Positions 1 through 6,772 of a stretch of DNA of 11,240 bases are shown one piece after another. Each line of letters opens with the position of its first letter. The stretch's first letter is position 1. Location: positions 1 through 11,240 of the forward strand of contig CAJOOV010000020.1 in NCBI GenBank assembly GCA_905236265.1, read 5' to 3'. The notes under the pieces were generated by a model. The model was not told where the DNA came from. It searched no databases and saw only the letters and a list, made by a program, of their open reading frames with translations. Source of the DNA: an uncultured Oscillospiraceae bacterium (lineage in GTDB: Bacteria > Bacillota > Clostridia > Oscillospirales > Oscillospiraceae). A program made the translations under genes and the position numbers.

Positions 1-36
1 GGACTGCTGCAACGGGATACTTCCCTGCAACAGTCC
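1..36 (-). terminator. Hairpin downstream of tRNA-Arg, probable terminator
   Basis: Read on the minus strand, 36 to 1 folds into an 11-bp outer stem (one G-T wobble), a 2-nt bulge, a 4-bp GGGA/TCCC inner stem and an AGTA loop. It begins 8 nt after the tRNA-Arg 3' end. On the plus strand the wobble becomes a C-A mismatch, so the minus orientation is favoured. The U tract that would prove a terminator would lie beyond the window edge, so this part is unseen. Confidence 0.5.
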
Positions 37-44
37 TTTGCTCC

Positions 45-118
45 TGCACCAGAAGGAATTCGAATCCCCGGCCTTCCGCTTAGGAGGCGGACGCTCTATC
101 CTGCTGAGCTACTGGTGC
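45..118 (-). tRNA. tRNA-Arg (anticodon CCT)
   Basis: The minus strand folds into a full cloverleaf of 74 nt. The acceptor stem GCACCAG/CTGGTGC is perfect, the D arm has GCTC/GAGC, the anticodon stem TCCGC/GCGGA encloses loop CTCCTAA with anticodon CCT (reads AGG, Arg), and the T loop is TTCGAAT. The T stem has two G-T wobbles. The discriminator base is A and no CCA is encoded, so CCA must be added after transcription. It diverges from typA. Confidence 0.95.
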
Positions 119-133
119 AAACATACAAGAGGG

Positions 134-162
134 ATTATAACACGCAGGGCGAACAATTGCAA
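134..162 (-). promoter_or_regulatory. Promoter of tRNA-Arg
   Basis: On the minus strand, TTGCAA (162-157) is followed after 17 bp by a perfect TATAAT (139-134). This is sigma-A type and lies about 16 nt upstream of the tRNA 5' end, which fits a short leader removed by RNase P. Confidence 0.75.
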
Positions 163-259
163 CTGTTATTTCCTGCGGTGAAAACGGCAAAAGAGCGGGG
201 GCAAAAGGCCGGTCAGTTACCGAAAGTGCCGATTTTACCGGAAATATACGAAATAAGTG

Positions 260-287
260 TTGCCATTTTCCTTATCTGGGATATAAT
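260..287 (+). promoter_or_regulatory. Promoter of typA
   Basis: TTGCCA (260-265), a 16-bp spacer and a perfect TATAAT (282-287) lie about 50 nt upstream of the typA start. The stretch between this promoter and the divergent tRNA promoter (163-259) is AT/GC mixed with no gene seen in it. Confidence 0.65.
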
Positions 288-335
288 AGATAATCGTGAA
301 AATACGATTTGTCAATATACAAAGGAGGAGCCTCC

Positions 336-2165
336 ATGCAGCAGACCAAGCTGAGAAATGTAGCCATCATTGCCCACGTTGACCACGGCAAGACCACGCT
401 GGTGGATGCCATGCTTCAGCAGAGCGGCATTTACCGGGAGAATCAGGAAGTAGTGGAGCGGGTGATGGACTCCGGCGATTTGGAGCGGGAGCGGGGTATC
501 ACCATTCTGGCAAAAAACACCGCCATCACCTACGGCGACACCAAAATCAATATTGTTGACACGCCGGGACACGCCGACTTCGGCGGCGAGGTGGAGCGTG
601 TGCTGAAGATGGTCAACGGCGTGATTCTGCTGGTGGATGCCGCCGAGGGTCCCATGCCCCAGACACGCTTCGTCCTCTCCCGCGCCCTGGATCTGGGCCA
701 CCGGGTCATTGTGGTCATCAACAAGATCGACCGGCCCGACCAGCGCATCCACGAGGTGATTGACGAAGTGCTGGAGCTGCTGATGGATCTGGATGCCACG
801 GACGACCAGCTGGACTCCCCCATGCTCTTCTGCTCCGCCCGCTCCGGCACCGCCTCCTATTCCCCCGAGGCGCCCGGCACGGACCTCAAACCCCTGTTTG
901 AGACGATTCTGGAGTACATTCCCGCCCCGGAGGTGGAGCTGGACGCCCCCTTCCAGATGCTGGTCTCCTCCATCGACTACAACGAGTTTGTGGGCAGAAT
1001 CGCCATCGGACGCATTGAGCGGGGCTGCATCCACCAGAATGACGAGATCGTGGTGTGCAACTACCATGACCCGGACTCCGTGAGCAAAAAGGTGAAGGCC
1101 ACCGCCCTGTTTGAGTTCAACGGGCTGTCCCGTGTGCCCACCCAGTACGCAGAGGCGGGCAATATCATTGCCCTGTCCGGCATTGGCGACATCACCATCG
1201 GGGACACCATCTGCGCCCCCTCCGCTGTGGAGCCGCTGAGCTTTGTGAAAATTTCCGCCCCCACCATGGAGATGACCTTCTCCGTCAACGATTCCCCCTA
1301 TGCCGGGCAGGACGGCAAGTTCGTCACCTCCCGCCAGATTCGTGACCGCCTCTTCCGGGAGACTCTGAAGGATGTTTCCCTGCGGGTCAGCGAGGTGGAG
1401 GACGCCACGGACGCCTTCAACGTGGCAGGCCGGGGCGAGATGCACCTGTCCATCCTCATCGAGACGATGCGCCGTGAGGGCTATGAGTTTCAGGTCTCCC
1501 CTCCCCGTGTGCTGTACCGGGAGATTGACGGGGTGAAGTGCGAGCCCATTGAGCGTCTGGTGCTGGACGTACCCTCCGACTTTGTGGGCAGCGTCATTGA
1601 GGCGCTGGGCACCCGGAAGGGGGAGATGGTGGACATGACCCCTGTGGGCAACCGGATGAAGGTGGAATTCCTGATTCCCTCCCGTGGTCTGTTCGGCTAC
1701 CGGAACGACTTTTTGACCGCCACCAAGGGCGAGGGCATTATGACCTCCGTGTTTGACTGCTACGCCCCCTTCAAGGGCGAGGTGCAGCGGCGCAACACCG
1801 GCTCCCTCATCGCTTACGAGACCGGAGAGGCGGTGCCCTACGGGCTGTTTAACGCTCAGGAGCGGGGTGCGCTGTTCATCGGCGCAGGCACGCCGGTCTA
1901 TGAGGGCATGGTGGTAGGTGTCTCTCCCAAGCTGGAGGACATCACCGTGAACGTGTGCAAGCGCAAGCAGCTCACCAATATGCGTGCCGCCGGCTCTGAC
2001 GAGGCGCTCCGTCTGGTGCCCTTCCGTCAGATGAGTCTGGAGCAGTGTCTGGAGTTTCTGGCTGACGACGAGCTGCTGGAGGTCACCCCCCACAACCTCC
2101 GCCTGCGCAAGCGTATCCTCAACCACGAGCTGCGCATGAAGGCGCTGAAGGGACATAAGAAATAA
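336..2165 (+). CDS. typA: Ribosome-associated translational GTPase TypA/BipA
   Basis: TypA/BipA is an EF-G-like GTPase that binds the 70S ribosome and helps ribosome assembly and stress adaptation, notably in cold. The 609-residue product is the usual family length. GTPase signatures are visible: AHVDHGKT (13-20, P loop), RGITI with switch Thr56, DTPGHADFGGEVERV (75-89), NKID (129-132) and SAR (167-169). The rest carries the EF-G-like domain II, the alpha/beta domains and the TypA-specific C-terminal domain ending in a basic tail. The ATG at 336 is chosen because AAAGGAGG (321-328) sits 7 nt before it; an in-frame TTG at 309 lies upstream of that site and would add nine non-conserved residues. 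It is transcribed alone, from its own promoter to a hairpin at 2172. A very long antisense frame across it is a codon-bias shadow. Confidence 0.97.
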   Translation: MQQTKLRNVAIIAHVDHGKTTLVDAMLQQSGIYRENQEVVERVMDSGDLERERGITILAKNTAITYGDTKINIVDTPGHADFGGEVERVLKMVNGVILLVDAAEGPMPQTRFVLSRALDLGHRVIVVINKIDRPDQRIHEVIDEVLELLMDLDATDDQLDSPMLFCSARSGTASYSPEAPGTDLKPLFETILEYIPAPEVELDAPFQMLVSSIDYNEFVGRIAIGRIERGCIHQNDEIVVCNYHDPDSVSKKVKATALFEFNGLSRVPTQYAEAGNIIALSGIGDITIGDTICAPSAVEPLSFVKISAPTMEMTFSVNDSPYAGQDGKFVTSRQIRDRLFRETLKDVSLRVSEVEDATDAFNVAGRGEMHLSILIETMRREGYEFQVSPPRVLYREIDGVKCEPIERLVLDVPSDFVGSVIEALGTRKGEMVDMTPVGNRMKVEFLIPSRGLFGYRNDFLTATKGEGIMTSVFDCYAPFKGEVQRRNTGSLIAYETGEAVPYGLFNAQERGALFIGAGTPVYEGMVVGVSPKLEDITVNVCKRKQLTNMRAAGSDEALRLVPFRQMSLEQCLEFLADDELLEVTPHNLRLRKRILNHELRMKALKGHKK

Positions 2166-2171
2166 TCACAT

Positions 2172-2213
2172 AATGAGGCGTTCACAGTCCTGCGAGCGCC
2201 TCATTTCCTTTTC
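2172..2213 (+). terminator. Terminator of typA
   Basis: A 9-bp perfect stem AATGAGGCG/CGCCTCATT (2172-2180 with 2197-2205) is followed by a T-rich run (TTCCTTTTC). It starts 6 nt after the typA stop codon. Confidence 0.75.
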
Positions 2214-2229
2214 AGTTTCATTCATGTAC

Positions 2230-2258
2230 TTGATAAAACTATTCTTCTATGATATAAT
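2230..2258 (+). promoter_or_regulatory. Promoter of the AIM24-family gene
   Basis: TTGATA (2230-2235), an exact 17-bp spacer and TATAAT (2253-2258) form a near-consensus sigma-A promoter. The expected start near 2265 leaves a leader of about 64 nt, which contains the alternating GATGC/GCATC elements described separately. Confidence 0.75.
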
Positions 2259-2328
2259 CCGTGGCGTGAGGATGCGGGCTGCATCCGGTGATGCACACAA
2301 AAACACCCAAATGCAGGGAGGAATTGTT

Positions 2329-3003
2329 ATGAGATATGAGATCAAGGGCGGCAACTTCCCCGTCGCTGTGTGCGACATGGAGGCCGGAGAGAGCATTGTC
2401 TGTCAGGCGGGAGGCATGGCATGGATTCGGGGAGACATCCGCATGGAGACCAAAGGCGGCGGCATTGGCAAGATGTTCGGGCGTGCCTTCTCCGGGGAGT
2501 CCATGTTCCAGAACCGTTATTCCGCCCGCAGCAGGGGACAGATTGCCTTTGCCGCCAGCTCTCCCGGAGAGATTCGTGCAGTACAGATTGCGCCGGGGCG
2601 TTCCGTCATCGCCCAGAAGGGCAGCTTTCTCGCCTCTGACGAGGGAGTAGAGCTGTCTGTCTACCTGCAAAAGAAGGTGGGGGCAGGCTTCTTCGGCGGC
2701 GAGGGCTTCGTGATGCAGAAGTTCTCCGGCAGCGGCACCGTGCTGGTGGAGATTGACGGCAGCGCCGTGGAGTATGATCTGGCTCCCGGCGAGCAGATGG
2801 TCATTGACACCGGGTATCTGGTGCTCATGGACGAGAGCTGCAGGATGGATATTGTCACCGTCAAGGGCGTAGGCAACGTGCTCTTCGGCGGCGAGGGGCT
2901 GTTCAACACCGTGGTCACCGGCCCCGGCAAGGTGGTTTTACAGACCATGCCCCTGTCCACGCTGGCAGGCAGGATTGCCGCCTATATCCCCTCCGGGTCA
3001 TAA
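2329..3003 (+). CDS. AIM24 / TIGR00266 family protein
   Basis: The 224-residue product matches the bacterial TIGR00266/AIM24 family: an N-terminal MRYEIKGGNFP, an early AGGMAW motif, repeated glycine-rich turns (KGGGIGKMFGRAFSGES, near 46-62) and late GEGLFNTVVTGPG. The family is thought to be a repeated beta-strand fold. Its molecular role in bacteria is not established; AIM24 in yeast is a mitochondrial inner-membrane organisation protein. There is no signal peptide or clear membrane helix, so a cytoplasmic protein is expected. The start at 2329 follows GGGAGG (2316-2321) by 7 nt; the frame is open further upstream, but that stretch holds the promoter. It has its own promoter and a strong terminator and converges on oadB. 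The family call is firm, the function open. Confidence 0.88.
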   Translation: MRYEIKGGNFPVAVCDMEAGESIVCQAGGMAWIRGDIRMETKGGGIGKMFGRAFSGESMFQNRYSARSRGQIAFAASSPGEIRAVQIAPGRSVIAQKGSFLASDEGVELSVYLQKKVGAGFFGGEGFVMQKFSGSGTVLVEIDGSAVEYDLAPGEQMVIDTGYLVLMDESCRMDIVTVKGVGNVLFGGEGLFNTVVTGPGKVVLQTMPLSTLAGRIAAYIPSGS

Positions 3004-3025
3004 AAACCCCTGTCAGATAACACAA

Positions 3026-3062
3026 CCCCCTCCGGAAATGAACCCGGAGGGGGGTGCTTTTT
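3026..3062. terminator. Terminator between convergent AIM24-family gene and oadB
   Basis: A 10-bp perfect stem CCCCCTCCGG/CCGGAGGGGG (3026-3035 with 3044-3053) with an 8-nt loop is followed on the plus strand by GTGCTTTTT. It lies 22 nt after the AIM24-family stop and 27 nt after the convergent oadB stop. On the minus strand the downstream stretch is only moderately T-rich, so action on oadB is possible but less certain. Confidence 0.85.
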
Positions 3063-3079
3063 ACAATCCTATACAGGTA

Positions 3080-4282
3080 TCAGCCGCCGAACACAGCCAG
3101 CAGGAAGCCTGCTGCCACGGCGGAGCCGATCACGCCGGAGACGTTGGGGCCCATGGCGTGCATCAGCAGGAAGTTGGAGGGATTCCACTTCTGTCCCTCC
3201 ACCTGAGAGACACGGGCGGCCATAGGCACAGCGGACACACCGGCAGAGCCAATGAGGGGGTTGATCTTGCCGCCGGTGAGGAAGTACATCAGATCACCGA
3301 TGAGCAGGCCGCCGGCGGTTGCGAAGGCAAAGGCGGTAAGACCCATGACAATGATCTCGATGGTCTGCAGGCTCAGGAACTGGGCGGCGGTAGCGGTAGC
3401 GCCTACGGAGATGCCCAGGAAGATGGTGACAATGTTCATCAGGGCATTCTGAGCGGTATCGGACAGACGGTCAGTCACGCCGCACTCCTTCCACAGGTTG
3501 CCCAGCATCAGGCAGCCCAGCAGAGAGGCCACGGAGGGGAGAATCAGGCAGGTCACGATGGTGACGACGATGGGGAAGAGAATCTTCTCCGTCTGGGAGA
3601 CAGGGCGAAGCTGCTCCATCTTCACCTTGCGCATCTTCTCCGTGGTCAGCAGGCGCATAATGGGGGGCTGGATCAGGGGAATCAGTGCCATGTAGGAATA
3701 GGCGGCGATGGCGATTGGGCCAAGGAGGTGGGGTGCCAGCGTCTTGGTCAGCCAGATAGCGGTGGGGCCGTCAGCGCCGCCGATAATGCCGATGGAAGCG
3801 GCCTCAGGGCCGGTAAAGCCCAGAGCGATTGCCCCCAGCAGCGCCACATAAACGCCCAGCTGTGCCGCAGCGCCCAGCAGCATACTCTTGGGATTTGCCA
3901 TCATGGGGCCGAAGTCGGTCATGGCACCCACGCCTGCGAAAATCAGGGAGGGATAGATGCCCAGCTTCACGCCCAGATAGAGGATGTCAAGGAAACCTCC
4001 GTCGTGGAGGACAGCGCCCCAGTCCACGTTTGCGGAACCGGAGGCATACCACAGCTCCGGGTGATAGATGCCGGAACCGGGCAGGTTGGTGAGCAGCATA
4101 CCGAAGGCGATACCCACCAGCAGCAGCGGCTCAAACTTCTTTACAATGCCCAGATAGAGCAGCAGGCAGGAGATGGCAATCATGATGATCTGCTTGACGG
4201 CGTCCACGCCCCCCATGGCGGCAAGGGTGCCAAAGCCCGTCTGCTCTCCCAGATTGCTGAAAATGGCTCCGATAAATTCCAT
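3080..4282 (-). CDS. oadB: Na+-translocating decarboxylase beta subunit (membrane ion pump)
   Basis: This is the integral membrane subunit that decarboxylates carboxybiotin on the carrier protein and couples this to Na+ export. The 400-residue protein is almost entirely hydrophobic helices. Family signatures are clear: GIIGGADGPTAIW (165-177), NPLIGSAGVSAVPMAARVSQ (341-360) and MHAMGPNVSGVIGSA (374-388). From memory of Klebsiella OadB, its Na+/H+ pathway residues Asp203, Tyr229, Asn373, Gly377, Ser382 and Arg389 correspond, at a constant shift of 32, to Asp171, Tyr197, Asn341, Gly345, Ser350 and Arg357 here, so the pump looks functional. It is the last gene of the operon. Its AGGAGG site (4297-4292) shares a base with the TGA stop of the carrier gene, which implies coupled translation. 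The beta subunit cannot by itself tell oxaloacetate from methylmalonyl-CoA or glutaconyl-CoA systems. Confidence 0.95.
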   Translation of the reverse strand: MEFIGAIFSNLGEQTGFGTLAAMGGVDAVKQIIMIAISCLLLYLGIVKKFEPLLLVGIAFGMLLTNLPGSGIYHPELWYASGSANVDWGAVLHDGGFLDILYLGVKLGIYPSLIFAGVGAMTDFGPMMANPKSMLLGAAAQLGVYVALLGAIALGFTGPEAASIGIIGGADGPTAIWLTKTLAPHLLGPIAIAAYSYMALIPLIQPPIMRLLTTEKMRKVKMEQLRPVSQTEKILFPIVVTIVTCLILPSVASLLGCLMLGNLWKECGVTDRLSDTAQNALMNIVTIFLGISVGATATAAQFLSLQTIEIIVMGLTAFAFATAGGLLIGDLMYFLTGGKINPLIGSAGVSAVPMAARVSQVEGQKWNPSNFLLMHAMGPNVSGVIGSAVAAGFLLAVFGG

Positions 4283-4296
4283 ACGTCGAAACCTCC

Positions 4297-4695
4297 TCAG
4301 CTCAGAATGACCAGAGGATCGCCCGTCTTGACGGCGGTGCCGGGATTGGCAACCACCTGTGCCACAGTGCCGTCTCTGGGGGCAAGCACTTCATTCTCCA
4401 TCTTCATTGCCTCAATGATTGCAACGATCTCGCCGCCCTTGACGGCCTGACCGGCGCTGACCTTGATGGCAACCACGGTGCCGGGCAGCGGAGAGGTGAT
4501 GGGGTCGCCTGCGGCGACAGGAGCGGCAGCAGGTGCCGGAGCGGCGGCAGGGGCAGCAGCCACAGCAGCGGCGGCGGGGGCAGCAGCGGGTGCGGGGGCA
4601 GGAGCGAGAGCGTCGTACTCGTCGGCAAGGATTGCCTGACCCTTTTCAACCTCGACCTCGTAAACCCGGCCATTCAGCGTTACTTTGTATCTCAT
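4297..4695 (-). CDS. Biotin carboxyl carrier protein of the Na+ pump decarboxylase
   Basis: This 132-residue protein carries the covalently bound biotin that shuttles the carboxyl group from the alpha subunit to the membrane beta subunit. It has a short N-terminal beta-rich segment (1-28), a flexible Ala/Pro linker (about 30-63) and a C-terminal biotinyl domain (about 65-132) with the signature EAMKMEN (95-101); Lys98 is the biotinylation site. The start ATG overlaps the oadG stop in an ATGA arrangement, and GGAGG (4710-4706) inside the end of oadG is its ribosome binding site. Because the alpha subunit here has no biotin domain, this gene is an essential part of the complex. A biotin ligase would be needed from elsewhere in the genome. 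The same carrier type also occurs in methylmalonyl-CoA and glutaconyl-CoA decarboxylases. Confidence 0.95.
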   Translation of the reverse strand: MRYKVTLNGRVYEVEVEKGQAILADEYDALAPAPAPAAAPAAAAVAAAPAAAPAPAAAPVAAGDPITSPLPGTVVAIKVSAGQAVKGGEIVAIIEAMKMENEVLAPRDGTVAQVVANPGTAVKTGDPLVILS

Positions 4696-5045
4696 CTGTT
4701 CTTAACCTCCCGAATAGAAATGAAGCGCAGCTCATTCAGCGGTGTCTGCAGCTCGTCAGCGACAATCGCCATAATCATGGCAGCAGTGGCGTCAGGGACA
4801 TCGTGCAGGGCAACGCCGCCGCAGGAGCCCTTTGCCGTCTTTGCAGGAGCGGGAGCGGCAGGGGCGGCGGGGGAGGCAGGGGCAGCGTCAGGCTGCTTCT
4901 CCCTGTCCTCCAGCGCCTCTACCACAGCGGTCTGGATCTTGATGATCCCCATCAGCAGTACAAGTACCGCAAAGACCACTGAAACGCCCAGCGCTGCCAC
5001 CAGCAGACCGTTGGCAAAGGAAATGTGAGTGGTATCGACAGTCAT
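4692..5045 (-). CDS. oadG: OadG-family gamma subunit of Na+ pump decarboxylase
   Basis: The gamma subunit anchors the complex: one membrane helix docks on the beta subunit and a cytoplasmic tail binds the alpha subunit. The 117-residue product has a short N-terminus, a single hydrophobic helix (about 12-35), an acidic/basic stretch, an Ala/Pro linker (about 52-72) and a C-terminal segment with DATAAMIMAIVADEL (85-99) typical of clostridial OadG proteins. It is longer than the roughly 80-residue enterobacterial form because of the linker. AAGGAGG (5060-5054) sits 8 nt before the ATG, in the 17-nt gap after oadA. The stop overlaps the carrier start by 4 nt. The call rests on size, topology and gene order more than on strong motifs. 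Confidence 0.88.
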   Translation of the reverse strand: MTVDTTHISFANGLLVAALGVSVVFAVLVLLMGIIKIQTAVVEALEDREKQPDAAPASPAAPAAPAPAKTAKGSCGGVALHDVPDATAAMIMAIVADELQTPLNELRFISIREVKNR

Positions 5046-5062
5046 GTCAGCGTCCTCCTTTA

Positions 5063-6463
5063 TCAGTCAACTGCCTCCATGGTGTAGCTGCAAATGCGCT
5101 CCTCGTCGGCTTTGCGCTTTTCCAGGAAGTCCTTCGCCTGCTTGGGGAAGCAGATGTAGCTCATGATGTCCTCTTCCGTGCGTCCCAGAGCGCCCAGCTC
5201 CTGCTCCGCATTGGAAAAGTCCTCGCCGGTGCGCTTGGAGTCCTCGATCCGGCAGTCGATGGGCTTGCCGCCCTCGCCCAGAATCTCCCGCTCCAGATCC
5301 TTGTTCACGGGAGCAGGTGCAATGCCGTACTCGCCCCTGAAGTAGTTCTTCACCTCGTTGGAGATGTTCTTATAGCGCTCGCCCACCAGCACGTTGGTCA
5401 CAGCCTGATTGCCCACCATCTGGCTCAGGGGCGTGACCAGAGGAGGATAGCCCATATCGGCACGCACGGCGGGAATCTCCGCCAGAGCGGCATCGAACTT
5501 ATCCATGGCATCCATGTCGGTGAGGTTGGCGATCATGTTGGACAGCATACCGCCGGGCACCTTGTACACCAGCGCCTGAGCGTCCGTGCCCATGCTCTTG
5601 GGGTTCAGGGTGCCGTTGTCGATGTACTTCTGCTTCACGGGCTTGAAGAAGTCGTTCACCTCGTTGATGGCCCGCTCGTTCAGCCCGGTCTCGATGCCGT
5701 ACTGCTGCAGGGCATAGAACATGCTCTCCGTTGCAGGCTGGCTGGTGCCGTTGGAGAAGCAGGAGGTGGCGGTGTCGATGACGTCAATGCCGCTCTCAAT
5801 GGCCTTGGTCAGGGTCATGTAGGCCATGCCGGTGGTGCAGTGGGTGTGGAGAATCAGGGGCATATCGCCCACGGCGTCCTTGATGCCCTTAATCAGACCC
5901 TCCGCCTCATAGGGGCTCATGGTGCCTGCCATATCCTTCAGGCAGATGGTGTCAAAGCCCATGCTCTGCAGCTCCTTGCACATCTCCACATACTTCTGCA
6001 CCGTGTGGACAGGAGACTGGGTGTAGGAGATGCAGCCGGAAGCGACGGTGTTCTTTCCGCCGTACTTCTTGGTGGCCTCCAGAGCGGTTTTGATGTTGCG
6101 GAAATCGTTCAGGGCATCGAAGATACGCAGGATGTCAATGCCGTTTTTGATGCTCAGCTGCACAAACTTCTCCACCACGTCGTCATGGTAGTGCTTGTAG
6201 CCCAGCAGGTTCTGACCCCGCAGCAGCATCTGCAGCCGGGTGTTGGGCATATTCTTGCGAATCTTGCGCAGCCGCTCCCACGGATCCTCGTTCAGGTAGC
6301 GCAGGCAGGAATCGAAGGTAGCACCGCCCCAGCACTCTACAGAGTAGTAGCCGGCCTTGTCCATGGTGGGCAGGATTGCCTCATAGTCGGAGTAGGGCAG
6401 GCGGGTAGCCATCAGGGATTGGTTTGCATCGCGCAGTACGGTTTCAGTAAATTGAACTCGCAT
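5063..6463 (-). CDS. oadA: Carboxyltransferase alpha subunit, oxaloacetate decarboxylase type
   Basis: The alpha subunit transfers the carboxyl group of the substrate, most likely oxaloacetate giving pyruvate, to biotin on the carrier protein. The 466-residue protein has an HMGL-like TIM barrel (about 1-275) followed by the conserved PYC/OADA domain (about 290-460). Visible motifs are RDANQS (11-16, metal-binding Asp12), ECWGGATFD (43-51), RGQN (82-85), FDALNDFRN (115-123), KDMAG (176-180, the lysine carbamylated in relatives), HTHCTTG (206-212, metal-binding histidines) and SQPATES (241-247). No C-terminal biotin domain follows; it is supplied by the separate carrier gene. GGAGG (6475-6471) lies 7 nt before the chosen ATG; another ATG 4 nt upstream is out of frame. 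First gene of the operon. A pyruvate- or transcarboxylase-type activity is a less likely alternative. Confidence 0.94.
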   Translation of the reverse strand: MRVQFTETVLRDANQSLMATRLPYSDYEAILPTMDKAGYYSVECWGGATFDSCLRYLNEDPWERLRKIRKNMPNTRLQMLLRGQNLLGYKHYHDDVVEKFVQLSIKNGIDILRIFDALNDFRNIKTALEATKKYGGKNTVASGCISYTQSPVHTVQKYVEMCKELQSMGFDTICLKDMAGTMSPYEAEGLIKGIKDAVGDMPLILHTHCTTGMAYMTLTKAIESGIDVIDTATSCFSNGTSQPATESMFYALQQYGIETGLNERAINEVNDFFKPVKQKYIDNGTLNPKSMGTDAQALVYKVPGGMLSNMIANLTDMDAMDKFDAALAEIPAVRADMGYPPLVTPLSQMVGNQAVTNVLVGERYKNISNEVKNYFRGEYGIAPAPVNKDLEREILGEGGKPIDCRIEDSKRTGEDFSNAEQELGALGRTEEDIMSYICFPKQAKDFLEKRKADEERICSYTMEAVD

Positions 6464-6488
6464 ACATACACCTCCGTTGTTTTATCGG

Positions 6489-6503
6489 CTCAATCAAATT
6501 GAG
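6489..6503. promoter_or_regulatory. Perfect inverted repeat in the oadA leader, candidate operator
   Basis: CTCAAT-CAA-ATTGAG is a perfect 6-bp inverted repeat around a 3-bp centre. It falls roughly +16 to +30 of the transcript predicted from the promoter at 6526-6553 and ends 14 nt before the ribosome binding site. The symmetry fits a dimeric regulator site just downstream of a promoter. No regulator gene is present in the window. Confidence 0.4.
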
Positions 6504-6525
6504 AATGCGAATTTTTACAAATACA

Positions 6526-6553
6526 ATTATATGCAATTGCCGTAAAATGTAAA
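6526..6553 (-). promoter_or_regulatory. Promoter of the oad operon
   Basis: On the minus strand, TTTACA (6553-6548), a 16-bp spacer and TATAAT (6531-6526) precede oadA by about 63 nt. The spacer contains the 8-bp palindrome GCAATTGC (6533-6540). All four oad genes read from here, since no other promoter is seen between them. Confidence 0.65.
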
Positions 6554-6710
6554 TAATGAATGAACAGATTTTTAACGATTTAGCTATCTTCACTCAAAAG
6601 TCTTTCCCGGCATTTTCGCCCTTTGTCTATTTTTCTCTTTCATGTAAAAAACAGATAAAAAAAGTGCTTGTTATTACAGGGAAAGAGGCAGTTTCCTGGC
6701 GAATCCAAAG

Positions 6711-6747
6711 CAATCCCGCCTCCGGTCTGCGCCGGGAGGCGGGATTG
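6711..6747 (-). terminator. Terminator-like hairpin after the EIIC-EAL gene
   Basis: A 13-bp perfect inverted repeat CAATCCCGCCTCC/GGAGGCGGGATTG (6711-6723 with 6735-6747) with an 11-nt loop starts 25 nt after the EIIC-EAL stop. The sequence after it on the minus strand has only a weak T run (CTTTGG), so it may stall rather than fully terminate; a T7 run appears about 50 nt further on. The AT-rich rest of this intergenic region (about 6554-6710) shows no gene. Confidence 0.6.
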
Positions 6748-6772
6748 GGATGGTCTTTGTTTTTGCCGGGCG

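Noticed and set aside
309..335. A TTG start nine codons upstream of the typA ATG
   Set aside because: It lies before the AAAGGAGG site, and the nine added residues do not belong to the conserved TypA N-terminus.
312..2156. A 614-codon open frame antisense to typA
   Set aside because: It mirrors typA almost end to end, its product is rich in His/Gln/Gly/Val with no recognisable domain, and typA is a clear conserved gene. It arises from GC-biased codon use.
2975..4450. A 491-codon plus-strand frame opposite oadB and the biotin carrier gene
   Set aside because: It is antisense to well-supported genes, crosses their boundary and a terminator, and encodes a His/Gln/Gly-rich sequence with no family resemblance.
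4530..4620. Repetitive GCN-rich stretch as a possible tandem repeat or CRISPR-like array
   Set aside because: It is simply the coding DNA of the Ala/Pro linker of the biotin carrier protein, with no regular repeat unit or spacers.
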